Of a stretch of DNA of 64,000 nt, positions 8,067 to 16,982 are shown in pieces. The translations under genes were made by a program, and so were the position numbers. Each line of letters begins with the position of its first letter. Within the stretch, counting starts at the first letter, position 1. Under the pieces are notes generated by a model. The model had not been told where the DNA came from. It saw only the letters and a program-made list of their open reading frames with translations, and searched no databases. Source of the DNA: Candidatus Pantoea gossypiicola (GTDB taxonomy: Bacteria; Pseudomonadota; Gammaproteobacteria; Enterobacterales; Enterobacteriaceae); contig NZ_VWVM01000010.1 of assembly GCF_008632075.1 (NCBI RefSeq), positions 62,001 to 126,000 of the forward strand. The letters run 5' to 3'.

Positions 8067-9431
8067 ATGACAAACAGACTCAAGCCCACGCTGGGCACCC
8101 TGCATCTGTGGGGGATTGCGGTTGGCCTGGTGATCTCAGGCGAATATTTTGGCTGGAGTTACGGCTGGGCCGTGGCGGGCACGCTGGGATTTCTGGTCAC
8201 TACCGCGCTGATCGCCACGCTCTACACCTGCTTTATTTTTAGCTTCACCGAGCTGACCACCGCAATCCCCCATGCGGGCGGACCCTTTGCCTATAGCCGT
8301 CGCGCCTTTGGCGAAACCGGCGGGCTGATTGCTGGTCTGGCGACGCTGATTGAGTTTGTCTTTGCGCCACCGGCGATTGCCATGGCGATCGGGGCTTATC
8401 TCAACGTGCAGTATCCCGAACTCAATCCGAAAACCGCGGCGGTCGGCGCGTACCTGCTGTTTATGACGCTGAATATTCTCGGTGTAAAACTGGCGGCGAT
8501 GTTCGAACTGGTCGTTACCGTGCTGGCAGTTATTGAACTGCTGGTATTTATGGGCGTGGTCTCACCTGGCTTCAGCCTGGCGAACTTCGCCGCACACGGC
8601 TGGGCGGGCAGCGACAGCTTCGGCCTGCCCGCCTTCTCCGGCATTTTCGCCGCCATTCCCTTCGCTATCTGGTTTTTCCTTGCCATTGAAGGCGCAGCGA
8701 TGGCAGCCGAAGAGGCGAAAGATCCGACCCGGACGATTCCCCGCGCCTATATCAGCGGGATCCTGACGCTGGTGGTGCTGGCAATTGGCGTGATGCTGAT
8801 GGCGGGCGGCGCAGGTGACTGGCGCAAACTGGCTGACATTAACGATCCGCTGCCGCAGGCGATGAAAATGATCGTTGGCGAACACTCTAACTGGATGCAT
8901 ATGCTGGTGTGGATTGGGCTGTTTGGCCTGATTGCCAGCTTCCACGGCATCATCCTCGGCTACTCACGGCAGTTTTTTGCCCTGGCCCGCGCGGGCTATC
9001 TGCCGCCTTCGCTGGCAAAACTGTCGCGTTTCCAGACACCGCATCGCGCGATTATTCTCGGCGGCGTGCTGGGCATCGCGGCGATTTACAGCGATGGCGT
9101 CATTAATCTGCAGGGGATGACGCTGACGGCGGCGATGATCACCATGGCGGTCTTCGGCGCGATTGTGATGTACATCATGAGCATGCTGAGTCTGTTTAAA
9201 CTGCGCCGCAGCGCGCCGGAGATGGTGCGCAGTTTCCGCGCGCCGGGCTATCCGATTGTGCCGGGCATCGCCCTGCTGCTGTCAGTCGTCTGCCTGCTGG
9301 CGATGCTGTGGTTTAATCCGGTGATTGGGGCGCTGTTTGTCGCCATTATGCTGGTCGGCTATCTCTACTTCCTGGCCACCAAAGCGCAGCGCGATCGGGC
9401 ACCGCAGGACACGATGCTGGCTGGCGAATAA
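8067..9431 (+). CDS. APC-superfamily amino acid/amine permease, ethanolamine permease-like
   Basis: A 454-residue inner-membrane transporter with about 12 hydrophobic helices. The start at 8067 (MTNRLKPTLG) is preceded by CGGGGAT; the frame extends 30 codons upstream with no good ribosome-binding site. The motifs LVISGEYFGWSYGWAVAG, PHAGGPFAYSRRAFG and AIEGAAMAAEEAKDP follow the ethanolamine permease (Eat) subgroup of the APC superfamily. No ethanolamine ammonia-lyase genes are nearby. The divergent kinase and the AraC regulator suggest a small uptake/phosphorylation route. Family is confident; the exact substrate is not. Confidence 0.85.
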   Translation: MTNRLKPTLGTLHLWGIAVGLVISGEYFGWSYGWAVAGTLGFLVTTALIATLYTCFIFSFTELTTAIPHAGGPFAYSRRAFGETGGLIAGLATLIEFVFAPPAIAMAIGAYLNVQYPELNPKTAAVGAYLLFMTLNILGVKLAAMFELVVTVLAVIELLVFMGVVSPGFSLANFAAHGWAGSDSFGLPAFSGIFAAIPFAIWFFLAIEGAAMAAEEAKDPTRTIPRAYISGILTLVVLAIGVMLMAGGAGDWRKLADINDPLPQAMKMIVGEHSNWMHMLVWIGLFGLIASFHGIILGYSRQFFALARAGYLPPSLAKLSRFQTPHRAIILGGVLGIAAIYSDGVINLQGMTLTAAMITMAVFGAIVMYIMSMLSLFKLRRSAPEMVRSFRAPGYPIVPGIALLLSVVCLLAMLWFNPVIGALFVAIMLVGYLYFLATKAQRDRAPQDTMLAGE

Positions 9432-9465
9432 CCGCGACGCGGCAGGGTGCTGCCCCAGAGGATGA

Positions 9466-9498
9466 CGGTTCAGCACCCGGGCTTCAGGTGCTGAACCG
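9466..9498. terminator. Hairpin between convergent permease and mak
   Basis: A perfect 12-bp stem (CGGTTCAGCACC / GGTGCTGAACCG) with a 9-base loop lies between the ends of two convergent genes. It lacks a T-run, so it may act as a bidirectional mRNA 3'-end structure. Confidence 0.5.
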
Positions 9499-9513
9499 CA
9501 GACAGGAACGGCA

Positions 9514-10425
9514 TCAGCCATTAAGCGGCCAGAGCCACGCCGCACCGCGCACACCGCTGGAATCGCCATGCTGCGCCTTCAGTACCGGCGTTTCACACTC
9601 CCCGCCAAATACCCACTTCTTCATCAGTACCGGCACGGTCTGATAGAGCCGATCCACATTGCTCATCCCGCCACCCAGCACGATCACGTCGGGATCAATC
9701 AGGTTCACCACCTGCGCCAGTGATTTGGCCAGCCGCAGCTCATAGCGGCTCATCGCCAGTTCGGCGATCGGATCCTGCTGTGCCAGCAGCGAAACGATCT
9801 CTGCGCCTTTGCGATGCACGCCGCTCAGCCGCTGATAGTCGATACCAAAACCGGTGCCAGAAACAAAGGTCTCGATGCAGCCCTGCTGCCCGCAATAACA
9901 GGGCACTTCCTGGCGGTAGCGCAGCTCATCTTCATCCATCCACGGCAGCGGATTGTGGCCCCACTCGCCAGCATTGCCGTTGCCACCGATGCGCGACTCC
10001 CCGTTGATTGCTACACCCGCGCCCGACCCGGTGCCGATGATCACGGCAAAGACCAGCGACTGTCCGGCTCCCGCCCCATCAACCGCTTCCGATACCGCCA
10101 GGCAGTTAGCATCGTTGGCGATGCGCACTTCCCGATTCAGCGCCTGAGCCAGATCTTTATCCAGCGGCTGACCGTTGAGCCAGGTGGAGTTGGCATTTTT
10201 CACCCGCTTACTGAAGGGCGAAAGCGAGCCAGGGATCCCAAGGCCGACCGTACCGGTCTCGCCGGTTTTCTGCTCTGCCAGTGTGACCAGATCGACAATC
10301 GCCTGCACCGTTGCCTGATAGTCATCACGCGGGGTATTCACCCGATGGCGGAACAGCTCCTGTCCCTTATCCGACAATGCAATCACTTCTGTCTTGGTGC
10401 CACCCAGATCTATGCCTATGCGCAC
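9514..10425 (-). CDS. mak: Fructokinase / manno(fructo)kinase, ROK family
   Basis: Mak phosphorylates fructose (and mannose) with ATP in the cytoplasm. The 303-residue product has the ROK nucleotide motif [11 protein letters not shown], the catalytic/ATP region [11 protein letters not shown], and the zinc-binding [10 protein letters not shown] segment that defines ROK sugar kinases. The GTG at 10425 is preferred: it has GAGGA seven bases upstream and gives the usual Mak N-terminus (RIGIDLGG). An ATG 21 bases further upstream lacks a ribosome site. It diverges from rdgC, the same arrangement as in E. coli. Confidence 0.95.
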   Translation of the reverse strand: MRIGIDLGGTKTEVIALSDKGQELFRHRVNTPRDDYQATVQAIVDLVTLAEQKTGETGTVGLGIPGSLSPFSKRVKNANSTWLNGQPLDKDLAQALNREVRIANDANCLAVSEAVDGAGAGQSLVFAVIIGTGSGAGVAINGESRIGGNGNAGEWGHNPLPWMDEDELRYRQEVPCYCGQQGCIETFVSGTGFGIDYQRLSGVHRKGAEIVSLLAQQDPIAELAMSRYELRLAKSLAQVVNLIDPDVIVLGGGMSNVDRLYQTVPVLMKKWVFGGECETPVLKAQHGDSSGVRGAAWLWPLNG

Positions 10426-10571
10426 GGTTACGTCCTCGTTATTCATTCAGGTGAGAGATACAGTAGAAGGCGGCTGCCTTAAAGGCAATGAAACCACTCC
10501 GATGTTTCGCTATCATGCGCGCTGACTCTCGCAGACTTGTGCGCCCGATCGCGCCCCGGTAAGGAATCCCG

Positions 10572-11483
10572 ATGTTGTGGTTTAAAAATATGATGGTTTA
10601 TCGTCTGAATCGTGACATTCCGTTGTCCGCAGATGAGATGGAAAAACAGCTCGACGCCTTCACGTTTTCACCGTGTGGCAGTCAGGATATGAGCAAGACC
10701 GGCTGGGTCCCGCCAATGGGTAACCGCAGCGACGCGCTGACCCATGAGAACAACGGCCAGATTGTGATTTGCGCCCGCAAAGAGGAGAAAATCCTGCCGT
10801 CGCCGGTCGTGAAACAGGCGCTGGAAGCGAAAATCGACAAGCTGGAATCTGAGCAGAGCCGCAAGCTCAAAAAGACGGAGAAAGACTCCCTGAAAGATGA
10901 AGTGCTGCACAGCCTGCTGCCGCGCGCCTTCAGCCGTTTCAGCCAGACTTATCTGTGGATCGACACGGTCAACAATCTGATTATGGTTGACTGTGCCAGC
11001 GCGAAAAAAGCGGAAGATACCCTGGCGCTGCTGCGCAAAAGCCTGGGTTCACTGCCAGTGGTGCCGCTGACGCTGGAAAACCCGATTGAGCTGACCCTGA
11101 CCGAATGGGTACGTTCGGGCGACCTGCCAGCCGGTTTTGCGCTGATGGATGAAGCGGAACTGAAAGCGCTGCTGGAAGATGGCGGCGTGATCCGCTGTAA
11201 GAAACAGGATCTGGTGTGTGATGAGATTGCCAACCATATCGAAGCGGGAAAGCTGGTGACCAAACTGGCACTCGACTGGCAGGAGCGCATTCAGTTCGTG
11301 CTGGCGGATGACGGTTCGGTGAAACGTCTGAAGTTCAGCGACACGCTGCGTGACCAGAACGACGATATCGACCGCGAAGATTTTGCCCAGCGCTTTGATG
11401 CGGACTTTATTCTGATGACCAGCGAACTGGCGGCACTGACCAGCAATCTGGTGGAAGCGTTAGGCGGCGAAGCCCAGCGTTAA
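10572..11483 (+). CDS. rdgC: Recombination-associated protein RdgC
   Basis: RdgC is a nucleoid-associated, ring-forming DNA-binding protein that limits RecA filament activity. The product is 303 residues, full length for the family. It begins [15 protein letters not shown] and carries the typical internal segments [15 protein letters not shown] and [22 protein letters not shown] precedes the ATG at 8-base spacing. It sits beside divergent mak as in E. coli and is followed by a structured repeat element and a shared terminator. Confidence 0.97.
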   Translation: MLWFKNMMVYRLNRDIPLSADEMEKQLDAFTFSPCGSQDMSKTGWVPPMGNRSDALTHENNGQIVICARKEEKILPSPVVKQALEAKIDKLESEQSRKLKKTEKDSLKDEVLHSLLPRAFSRFSQTYLWIDTVNNLIMVDCASAKKAEDTLALLRKSLGSLPVVPLTLENPIELTLTEWVRSGDLPAGFALMDEAELKALLEDGGVIRCKKQDLVCDEIANHIEAGKLVTKLALDWQERIQFVLADDGSVKRLKFSDTLRDQNDDIDREDFAQRFDADFILMTSELAALTSNLVEALGGEAQR

Positions 11484-11547
11484 GCTGTAACCGGCAGAAT
11501 CATCCGTAAAGAGGATGTTTGTCCGCACTGGCTGTGAGACCGTGCCG

Positions 11548-11658
11548 GCACAGGAAACACGGTCAGATCGGAAAGTCGCAAAAATGTCATCCATGACAGC
11601 TCGGCCCGCGCCGTCCATGGCGCGGGACGCTTTCCTCTTCTGACCGTGTTACCTGTGC
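11548..11658. repeat. Structured inverted-repeat element, copy A
   Basis: A 111-bp element whose 20-base arms (11548-11567 and 11639-11658) pair with one mismatch. An inner GGAAAG/CTTTCC pair (11570-11575 with 11630-11635) extends the stem, and the interior holds two smaller hairpins (TGTCA/TGACA and CCCGCGCC/GGCGCGGG). A related copy lies at 41504-41583, with the same CGCGGGACGCTTTCCTCTTC segment and the same downstream tail TTAAGCTT-N2-T-N-ATTGCTG. Outer-stem bases differ between copies but keep pairing. It may be a REP/MITE-like element or a structured RNA. No open reading frame lies within it. Confidence 0.75.
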
Positions 11659-11712
11659 GTTAAGCTTATTCATTGCTGCGTGAATCACCCTATCCGGGGT
11701 TCACTGCAAACT

Positions 11713-11739
11713 AAAAGGGCCGCTTAGCGGCCTTTTTTT
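11713..11739. terminator. Bidirectional terminator between rdgC and ppnP
   Basis: The stem GGCCGCT/AGCGGCC has T7 on the plus side and, on the minus strand, CTTTTAG. It serves convergent rdgC and ppnP. Confidence 0.85.
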
Positions 11740-12034
11740 AATCTTTATCTTTCAGGTAACGGCAGAGATAGGAACTTGGCTCGCCAACCTGCAGATGAAA
11801 TTCGCTGTGACCCGGCACGTTAAATACCGAACCCGCTTCAAACCATTTCCACTCGGTCTCACCTGGCAGCAGCACCTTAAGCGAGCCGCTGACCACGGTC
11901 ATCTCTTCCGGCTGGCCGGTACCAAATGTGTATTCACCTTCAGCCATCACGCCCACGCTGGCACGGCCGGTGCTCGCACTGTCAAAACCGATAGATTTAA
12001 CTTTTCCGTCAAAATACTCACTTACGTTGAGCAT
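11738..12034 (-). CDS. ppnP: Pyrimidine/purine nucleoside phosphorylase PpnP
   Basis: PpnP (formerly YaiE) is a small cupin-fold nucleoside phosphorylase with broad specificity. The 98-residue product has the cupin signature features [25 protein letters not shown] and [12 protein letters not shown]. The start at 12034 (MLNVSEYF) matches the family and has GGAG upstream; an in-frame ATG six codons earlier does not fit. It lies between rdgC and aroM, as in E. coli. Confidence 0.95.
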   Translation of the reverse strand: MLNVSEYFDGKVKSIGFDSASTGRASVGVMAEGEYTFGTGQPEEMTVVSGSLKVLLPGETEWKWFEAGSVFNVPGHSEFHLQVGEPSSYLCRYLKDKD

Positions 12035-12129
12035 AATAGTTCTCCAGAGCACATGTTGTGTGTCAGGCAGTGTAGAAGGGAACCCGCTGATCTGTCACGC
12101 GAAATGATGGCGGTTTGTGATCGCCTGCA

Positions 12130-12807
12130 TCAGGGCAGCAGCTCCGCCGCCAGTCGGGCTACCAGCTGATTAGAGAGCAGAACCGGCACATCCAGCCGCT
12201 GCTGTAACCATGCCCGATGCTGCTGGTGATAGCCCATGCAGTCAAGCACCACCAGCTCTGCGCCCTGCGCTTTCAGACGGTTTGCGGCATCGGCGAAGGT
12301 TGCCTCATCGCCCGGATAAGGGCTGGCGACCGCAAAACAGGGCTCCGCAGGCAGTGGCTGCCACTTGCCGGCCTGTTCAACAATCTGCTCCTCAACCGGC
12401 ACCACAATACCGATCCGCTGCTGCTGCACCATGGCGCGGAGAAGCGGAGGAATGATGCGATCCGGCTCCAGCAGCAGCGCACGCTGGGTCACAAGTCGGC
12501 TGAATTCACCGGTGCATAGCAACAGAATAGTGTCATACCCCAACTGCTCCAGCGCGCTGATTTTACGCTGTAATCCCTGCTCCACCTTCGACGCCGACAG
12601 CCGCACCTGTTCGCCACTCTGTAACCGCGACACCAGAACCCTGTCGCCCGCGGCTGGCGCGAAGTGGTCGGCAATCTCAGCGGTGCTGAGTCCATCCAGC
12701 AGACCGGCATGATCGGTCACCGCATCCGGCAGATGCTGACGCAGCAACGGCAGAATATCGCTGCGCGGCGACTGCCCGATTGTCAGGGTCGCCAGTGATT
12801 TCGCCAT
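12130..12807 (-). CDS. AroM family protein
   Basis: A 225-residue protein of the AroM family, related to the Asp/Glu/hydantoin racemase superfamily: LATLTIGQSPRSDI, DTILLLCTGEFSRL, ELVVLDCMGYHQQHR. In E. coli aroM is in the aroL-yaiA-aroM transcription unit. Here it is the last gene of a different operon, one base after the DUF1177 stop and downstream of an OPT transporter. The Cys in LCTGEF and LDCMGY match the catalytic-cysteine positions of racemase-fold enzymes. A role in modifying an imported peptide or amino-acid derivative is inferred. Biochemical function is unknown. Confidence 0.85.
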   Translation of the reverse strand: MAKSLATLTIGQSPRSDILPLLRQHLPDAVTDHAGLLDGLSTAEIADHFAPAAGDRVLVSRLQSGEQVRLSASKVEQGLQRKISALEQLGYDTILLLCTGEFSRLVTQRALLLEPDRIIPPLLRAMVQQQRIGIVVPVEEQIVEQAGKWQPLPAEPCFAVASPYPGDEATFADAANRLKAQGAELVVLDCMGYHQQHRAWLQQRLDVPVLLSNQLVARLAAELLP

Positions 12808-12808
12808 T

Positions 12809-13741
12809 TTAATGGTTCCGGTGGCGCAGGTGCGCCAGGCTGCCATAGAGCGTAATCAGCCGCGCATACTCTTCAGCGTCATAGAAGTGACAGGTTCCAC
12901 GACCAAACTCCTTCGCCACCTCAATAGCAAACTTTGCCGCTGCTGCAATGTCCACCTCATGACTGGCCCCGGTTCCGCAGCCCGGCACCACCGACTCGGC
13001 GGTGATCGCCACACCGACCACCGGCACATCGGTGGCGGTCGAGGGTTGCAGGATGCTGTTGAGGTGATAAACACCATTGCCGTAAGGTGTAATATCCTGC
13101 GTAGTGATGGGAAAGGTCACCGCCGGACGACCGCTGGTCATCTCCATGATGCGCAGCAGATCTTCCGACACCCTCAGGATATAGCCCTCTTTCACCGTCG
13201 GCGACAGGGCAAATCCTTTGTGATTGATGATGCGGTTACCTTTGGTGGTATCGATCGACAGAATCGCATCCACGTCCGTCACCACTTCATTGTCATTCAT
13301 GGTGACATCATCAATCGGCGAATCCATAAAATCGACCGGCTGATGCGGCCGTGTCGGTGCATCAGGACAGATATGGGTAGTGATGATTACGTCGCCGGCG
13401 AGCCTGTCGCCTTTGCTCTGCATCTGCGCCAGTTTAAGCGCGCTGGCGATCGCCGCTATCGCGCCATCCGCATCGGATACCATGCCAATACGGCCCGGGC
13501 GGGCACCAATGCCACCCAGGCGACCAATGATGCCCAGCGTCGGTGCCGTGCCGCCGCCTGATTTACCCTCCGTACCCGGGATATCAATGCGCACAAAATC
13601 AGTACGACCTTTGGGGCCGGTGACGCGGGTAAAGCGGGCCATCACGTCCGGATAAGAGGTAAACAGATCCACGACCTGCTGCCCGTCAATGTGGGCACTA
13701 TCCAGTAACTCGAAAACCGCCAGGGTCTGCTGCAAGCTCAT
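12809..13741 (-). CDS. DUF1177 family protein
   Basis: A 310-residue cytosolic protein that I recognise as DUF1177. Conserved-looking stretches are GIIGRLGGIGARPGRIGMVSDADG, DVIITTHICPDAPTRPH, DAILSIDTTKGNRI and ESVVPGCGTGASHEVDIAAA. The His/Asp/Glu-rich segments (THICPDAP, SHEVD, FYDAEEY) could bind metal, and the family is sometimes compared with metallopeptidase folds; I cannot verify this. It lies between an OPT transporter (3-bp gap) and aroM (1-bp gap), so the three are very likely one transcript and one pathway. Confidence 0.82.
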   Translation of the reverse strand: MSLQQTLAVFELLDSAHIDGQQVVDLFTSYPDVMARFTRVTGPKGRTDFVRIDIPGTEGKSGGGTAPTLGIIGRLGGIGARPGRIGMVSDADGAIAAIASALKLAQMQSKGDRLAGDVIITTHICPDAPTRPHQPVDFMDSPIDDVTMNDNEVVTDVDAILSIDTTKGNRIINHKGFALSPTVKEGYILRVSEDLLRIMEMTSGRPAVTFPITTQDITPYGNGVYHLNSILQPSTATDVPVVGVAITAESVVPGCGTGASHEVDIAAAAKFAIEVAKEFGRGTCHFYDAEEYARLITLYGSLAHLRHRNH

Positions 13742-13744
13742 GCG

Positions 13745-15310
13745 TTATCCTTTATTTTTGCTGCTGCTGGCAAACAGCGAATGAAAGAAGCTATAGAGGG
13801 CATCACCGGCAATGAAGCCTGCCGCCATGACCTCCATGGGCGACCGGCCGCGTTCGCCCCAGATGCGAATGATCACAATGCGTAAGGCGATCCCCACCAC
13901 CACCGCCCAGCCCGCCATCGCATTATTAATTAATAAACCGGTGGCGAGCAGCACGCCCAGCTGCCGTTTCGGCCCGCCGATCAGCTGGATAAGGGCACCC
14001 GGAATAGCCCACATCAGCAGATTTCCGGCGATACCGGGTTCAGCACCCGCCTGAATTGTTTTGGCATACACCCGCGCCACTGGCGGCAGAAGATTGTCTG
14101 TAAAGAAAAAGGTGTGCGCGTACCAGACAAGAGGAATCGACACCACAAAGGCGATCATGGCTGCGATCAACTGTATACGACGTCCCCACAATTCCTGCTG
14201 CAGATCGGCACCGTTACCGCGCAGGATAAAGCCCGCCTTCAGGTCATAGCCCATGTCAGCAAACGCCGGGCCGGTAGCGGCCGTAAAGCCGCACAGCAGG
14301 CAGAGCGCCAGCGGTGGAAAGCCGATCAGAATGCCGATAATCAGCGTAATCAGCGCCACGGCAAAGGCCGGGAACCAGCCGGAGTGCATGGCGGCAATGC
14401 CAACTATCAGTTCATGGGCGAAAGCGGCAAACGCAGCATAGAGAACAAACAGCAGCAGCATCACAATGCCCATCTCACTCCACAGGCCACCCGCCAGGGC
14501 CAGTAGCGCCGAAATCACGATATATCCCACGCTGCCAACACCCAGCGCCCGCTGCACCTCATTACCGTTGCGGCTCACCGTCAGCGCATCATTTTTACGG
14601 CTGCGGATGACCATCACCACCTGAATCAGCGCCACCAGACCGGCACCGACCATAACGCCATGCGGAATATAGAGCGCATTGATATCAATACCGGCCACCG
14701 GCTGTGCATAGGCGCGCAGCAGAAAACCGATGCCAAGCATCGACAGCGCCCAGATATTGCCAATAAACGCGGTGCCAAAAGCGGACATCGGAATTTTCAG
14801 CATGGCACCAACAACGCCACCGGCAATGCCCGCGACCAGCAGCCACGCCTGGCGTCCGCCTTTATCTCCCGCTTTAATCGCTTCTGCTGCTGCAACGCCT
14901 GGCGGCCAGGCATTACTGGCCGGAAAGACGCGGGTATCAAATAGCCGATAGAGCAGCCAGGCATCGAGCAGCATCGCGGCGCTGACGCCACAGAATAGCG
15001 GCAGCACCAGCTGAGGCTCACCCAGCGCCCAGGGCACGGCAATCGGCATCAGCAGACTATTAGCCGCCCCGAAGGTCGCTGAAGAGATGGCGGTCTGCGC
15101 CAGGTTCTGGATTTCAATCGAACGATAACGGCGAAATGCCTGCAGCGGAATACGCGCCAGCAGCATGGCAAACAGCGCCCCGATAATGGAGGTATTAGGC
15201 GTTACGCCAATCGTCGTAATCAGCTGAATGCCGATAATGGCACCCGCGATAGAAAGAAAAATTAAAACCAGTGCCACGCCAACGTGCCTGATTGGATTTA
15301 CCCGTTCCAT
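13745..15310 (-). CDS. OPT/YSL-family oligopeptide transporter
   Basis: A 521-residue inner-membrane protein with about 14 hydrophobic segments, resembling OPT-family transporters for peptides or metal chelates: LLARIPLQAFRRYRSIEIQN, PPGVAAAEAIKAGDKGG, GFPPLALCLLCGFTAATGPAFADMG. The ATG at 15310 is preferred over one 36 codons upstream because the added N-terminus is not hydrophobic or conserved-looking and GGCGGGGA precedes it. It is the first gene of the OPT-DUF1177-aroM operon and lies 287 bp downstream of an IclR gene on the same strand. Confidence 0.85.
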   Translation of the reverse strand: MERVNPIRHVGVALVLIFLSIAGAIIGIQLITTIGVTPNTSIIGALFAMLLARIPLQAFRRYRSIEIQNLAQTAISSATFGAANSLLMPIAVPWALGEPQLVLPLFCGVSAAMLLDAWLLYRLFDTRVFPASNAWPPGVAAAEAIKAGDKGGRQAWLLVAGIAGGVVGAMLKIPMSAFGTAFIGNIWALSMLGIGFLLRAYAQPVAGIDINALYIPHGVMVGAGLVALIQVVMVIRSRKNDALTVSRNGNEVQRALGVGSVGYIVISALLALAGGLWSEMGIVMLLLFVLYAAFAAFAHELIVGIAAMHSGWFPAFAVALITLIIGILIGFPPLALCLLCGFTAATGPAFADMGYDLKAGFILRGNGADLQQELWGRRIQLIAAMIAFVVSIPLVWYAHTFFFTDNLLPPVARVYAKTIQAGAEPGIAGNLLMWAIPGALIQLIGGPKRQLGVLLATGLLINNAMAGWAVVVGIALRIVIIRIWGERGRSPMEVMAAGFIAGDALYSFFHSLFASSSKNKG

Positions 15311-15522
15311 ATGTCCCCGCCAGTCCTTGTTGAGAAGAAATGAAATAACGTCTGCCTGCCTGCTGACAGGTTTACGCCGGTTTTCTGGTTCACTGCTCTG
15401 ATGCGCGCCGCATAGCAACAGCTATTGCAGATGGCCGTCACCCCTTATGCTGACCCGATACAGGAGACAGGGGTGACGAACACAGGCAACCGGGTTGCTG
15501 CGAACAACATAGCGATCAGATT

Positions 15523-15548
15523 GAAAGAAAAAGGCCCGAAGGCCCTGG
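15523..15548 (-). terminator. Terminator of the iclR-type gene
   Basis: On the minus strand GGGCCTTCGGGCC is followed by TTTTTC, directly downstream of the IclR-family gene. It separates that gene from the OPT operon. A longer GTCACCCC/GGGGTGAC inverted repeat (15437-15477) lies further downstream, in the presumed OPT promoter region. Confidence 0.8.
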
Positions 15549-15596
15549 TTTTCCCTGGTGTGGCGAAAGTATTACGCCGATAAAATCGTGGTGAAG

Positions 15597-16349
15597 TTAC
15601 GCGCCATATTTGTCGGTCATCTCTGTGGCCGTTGCACGTAATGCTTCAAGGAGCGCTGGCGGGAAACCCGGTTCACTCTCCTGTGACAGAAACGACAGGC
15701 AGAGTGCCACCGTTTCGCCATGATGTTTGTTATGAACAATGACCGACAGCGAGCTGATGCCTGGCAGCGATTCATTGCGGGCCAGGGACCAGCCGTGCTG
15801 GCGGATGTCAGCCAGTCTGGCACAGAGTGCCTCGGGACTTTGCGGCGAGTTCGCCGGGCCAGCCTGCCAGTGATCATGGAAGCGCGCCATGACCTCTTCG
15901 TCACTGAGTTGCGCTAACAGCGCCCGGCCGGTTGACGTCGCAGCAGCAGGCATTCGACTGCCGGGCGGCGTGACCATCTGCGTAAAGTGACGCCCATGAA
16001 ACATGCGCATCACTAATACTTCCCGTCCATCGAGCTTCGACACGTATCCCATGCAACCGGTCTTCGCTGCCAGCCGGACCATCGCTGCTGAAACGCTGTC
16101 AACCAGCGGTGCCGAGAGGTAATGACCGGCGGCGGCCAGCAATACGCGACCAATATGATAACCGCGCGTGTCCGTATCCCGCTCCAGCAGCCCCTGACTT
16201 TCCATCGTGGCCAGAAGACGCGAAACGGTGCTCTTCGGCAGCGTCAGCGCCTCAACGACCTCGCTGAATGAGAGACCGACATGCCCCTGCGTTACACCTT
16301 TATGCTGAAACAATCGGAGTACGGCAGCTGCATTTTCAAGTGTGGTCAT
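15597..16349 (-). CDS. IclR-family transcriptional regulator
   Basis: A 250-residue regulator with an N-terminal winged HTH (LSFSEVVEALTLPKSTVSRLLATMESQGLLER) and a C-terminal IclR effector domain (STGRALLAQLSDEEV, RQHGWSLARNESLPGISSLSV). It lies immediately upstream, same strand, of the OPT-DUF1177-aroM operon and presumably controls it. A perfect operator-like palindrome sits 8 bp upstream of its own start, indicating autoregulation. Confidence 0.92.
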   Translation of the reverse strand: MTTLENAAAVLRLFQHKGVTQGHVGLSFSEVVEALTLPKSTVSRLLATMESQGLLERDTDTRGYHIGRVLLAAAGHYLSAPLVDSVSAAMVRLAAKTGCMGYVSKLDGREVLVMRMFHGRHFTQMVTPPGSRMPAAATSTGRALLAQLSDEEVMARFHDHWQAGPANSPQSPEALCARLADIRQHGWSLARNESLPGISSLSVIVHNKHHGETVALCLSFLSQESEPGFPPALLEALRATATEMTDKYGA

Positions 16350-16356
16350 GTAACGT

Positions 16357-16373
16357 GTTCCACTATATGGAAC
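16357..16373. promoter_or_regulatory. Candidate IclR-family operator
   Basis: The sequence GTTCCACTATATGGAAC is a perfect inverted repeat (GTTCCA-N5-TGGAAC), the size and style of IclR-family operators. It begins 8 bp upstream of the regulator start codon; a further GTTCC half-site follows at about 16377. No second copy was seen upstream of the OPT gene. Confidence 0.7.
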
Positions 16374-16679
16374 TAAGTTCCTCTGTTGGTTTGACGAAAG
16401 TAAAACGCGACGCTGAATCGGTCAAGCGACAATTCAATACTCACCGTTATCGGCAGCAAAGAAAATAATGTGACATAAATGATTAGCGGGGCTTTATAGG
16501 GCGACGTAGAGAGAGGGCAGAACAGACGCATGAGCAGAAAGCATACGACAGTCATTCTGCGTAATTTTCGCTTCTTTAATAATCAGCTCGCCATGAGGGC
16601 ACAGAGGGAGTGTACTGGGACAGCGTTGCGCTGGAAAAAACAGGCTTATCAGGCTGGCGTCCCTGCCAGCAGCAAAACT

Positions 16680-16871
16680 TTACTCTTTCTCGACATCTTC
16701 GTAGCGCTCTTTGGCGTCACGCGCTTCTTCTTCCGTTTCGTGCTCACTGATTAATGAATTCGGTTTAGGATGATCAGCACGCAATTCGTAGGAGGTTACT
16801 TTATTTCCCTCAGGACCCTTTTCAACAGGCACAACTTTCGCTTCACGTGGGTATGGTGGTCTGGTCGGCAT
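16680..16871 (-). CDS. yaiA: YaiA family protein
   Basis: A 63-residue cytosolic protein matching Yai[14 protein letters not shown] at the start, a [17 protein letters not shown] core and a charged C-terminus (ERYEDVEKE). The function is unknown. It lies 111 bp downstream of aroL on the same strand, as in the E. coli aroL-yaiA unit, so TyrR/TrpR-linked expression is likely by analogy. Confidence 0.93.
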   Translation of the reverse strand: MPTRPPYPREAKVVPVEKGPEGNKVTSYELRADHPKPNSLISEHETEEEARDAKERYEDVEKE

Positions 16872-16982
16872 AGTGTGTCCCTCTTGTCTGAATCACATTC
16901 CACAGGACAGGCTGCTGCCTGTCATAGGATCAGTATAGACAATGCCATCCGAAGCGGAATCAAAGCGGGAAAAATCTGAGGG

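Noticed and set aside
8067..9431. Ethanolamine utilisation (eut) locus
   Set aside because: Only the permease is of that type; no eutBC, microcompartment or eutR genes are present.
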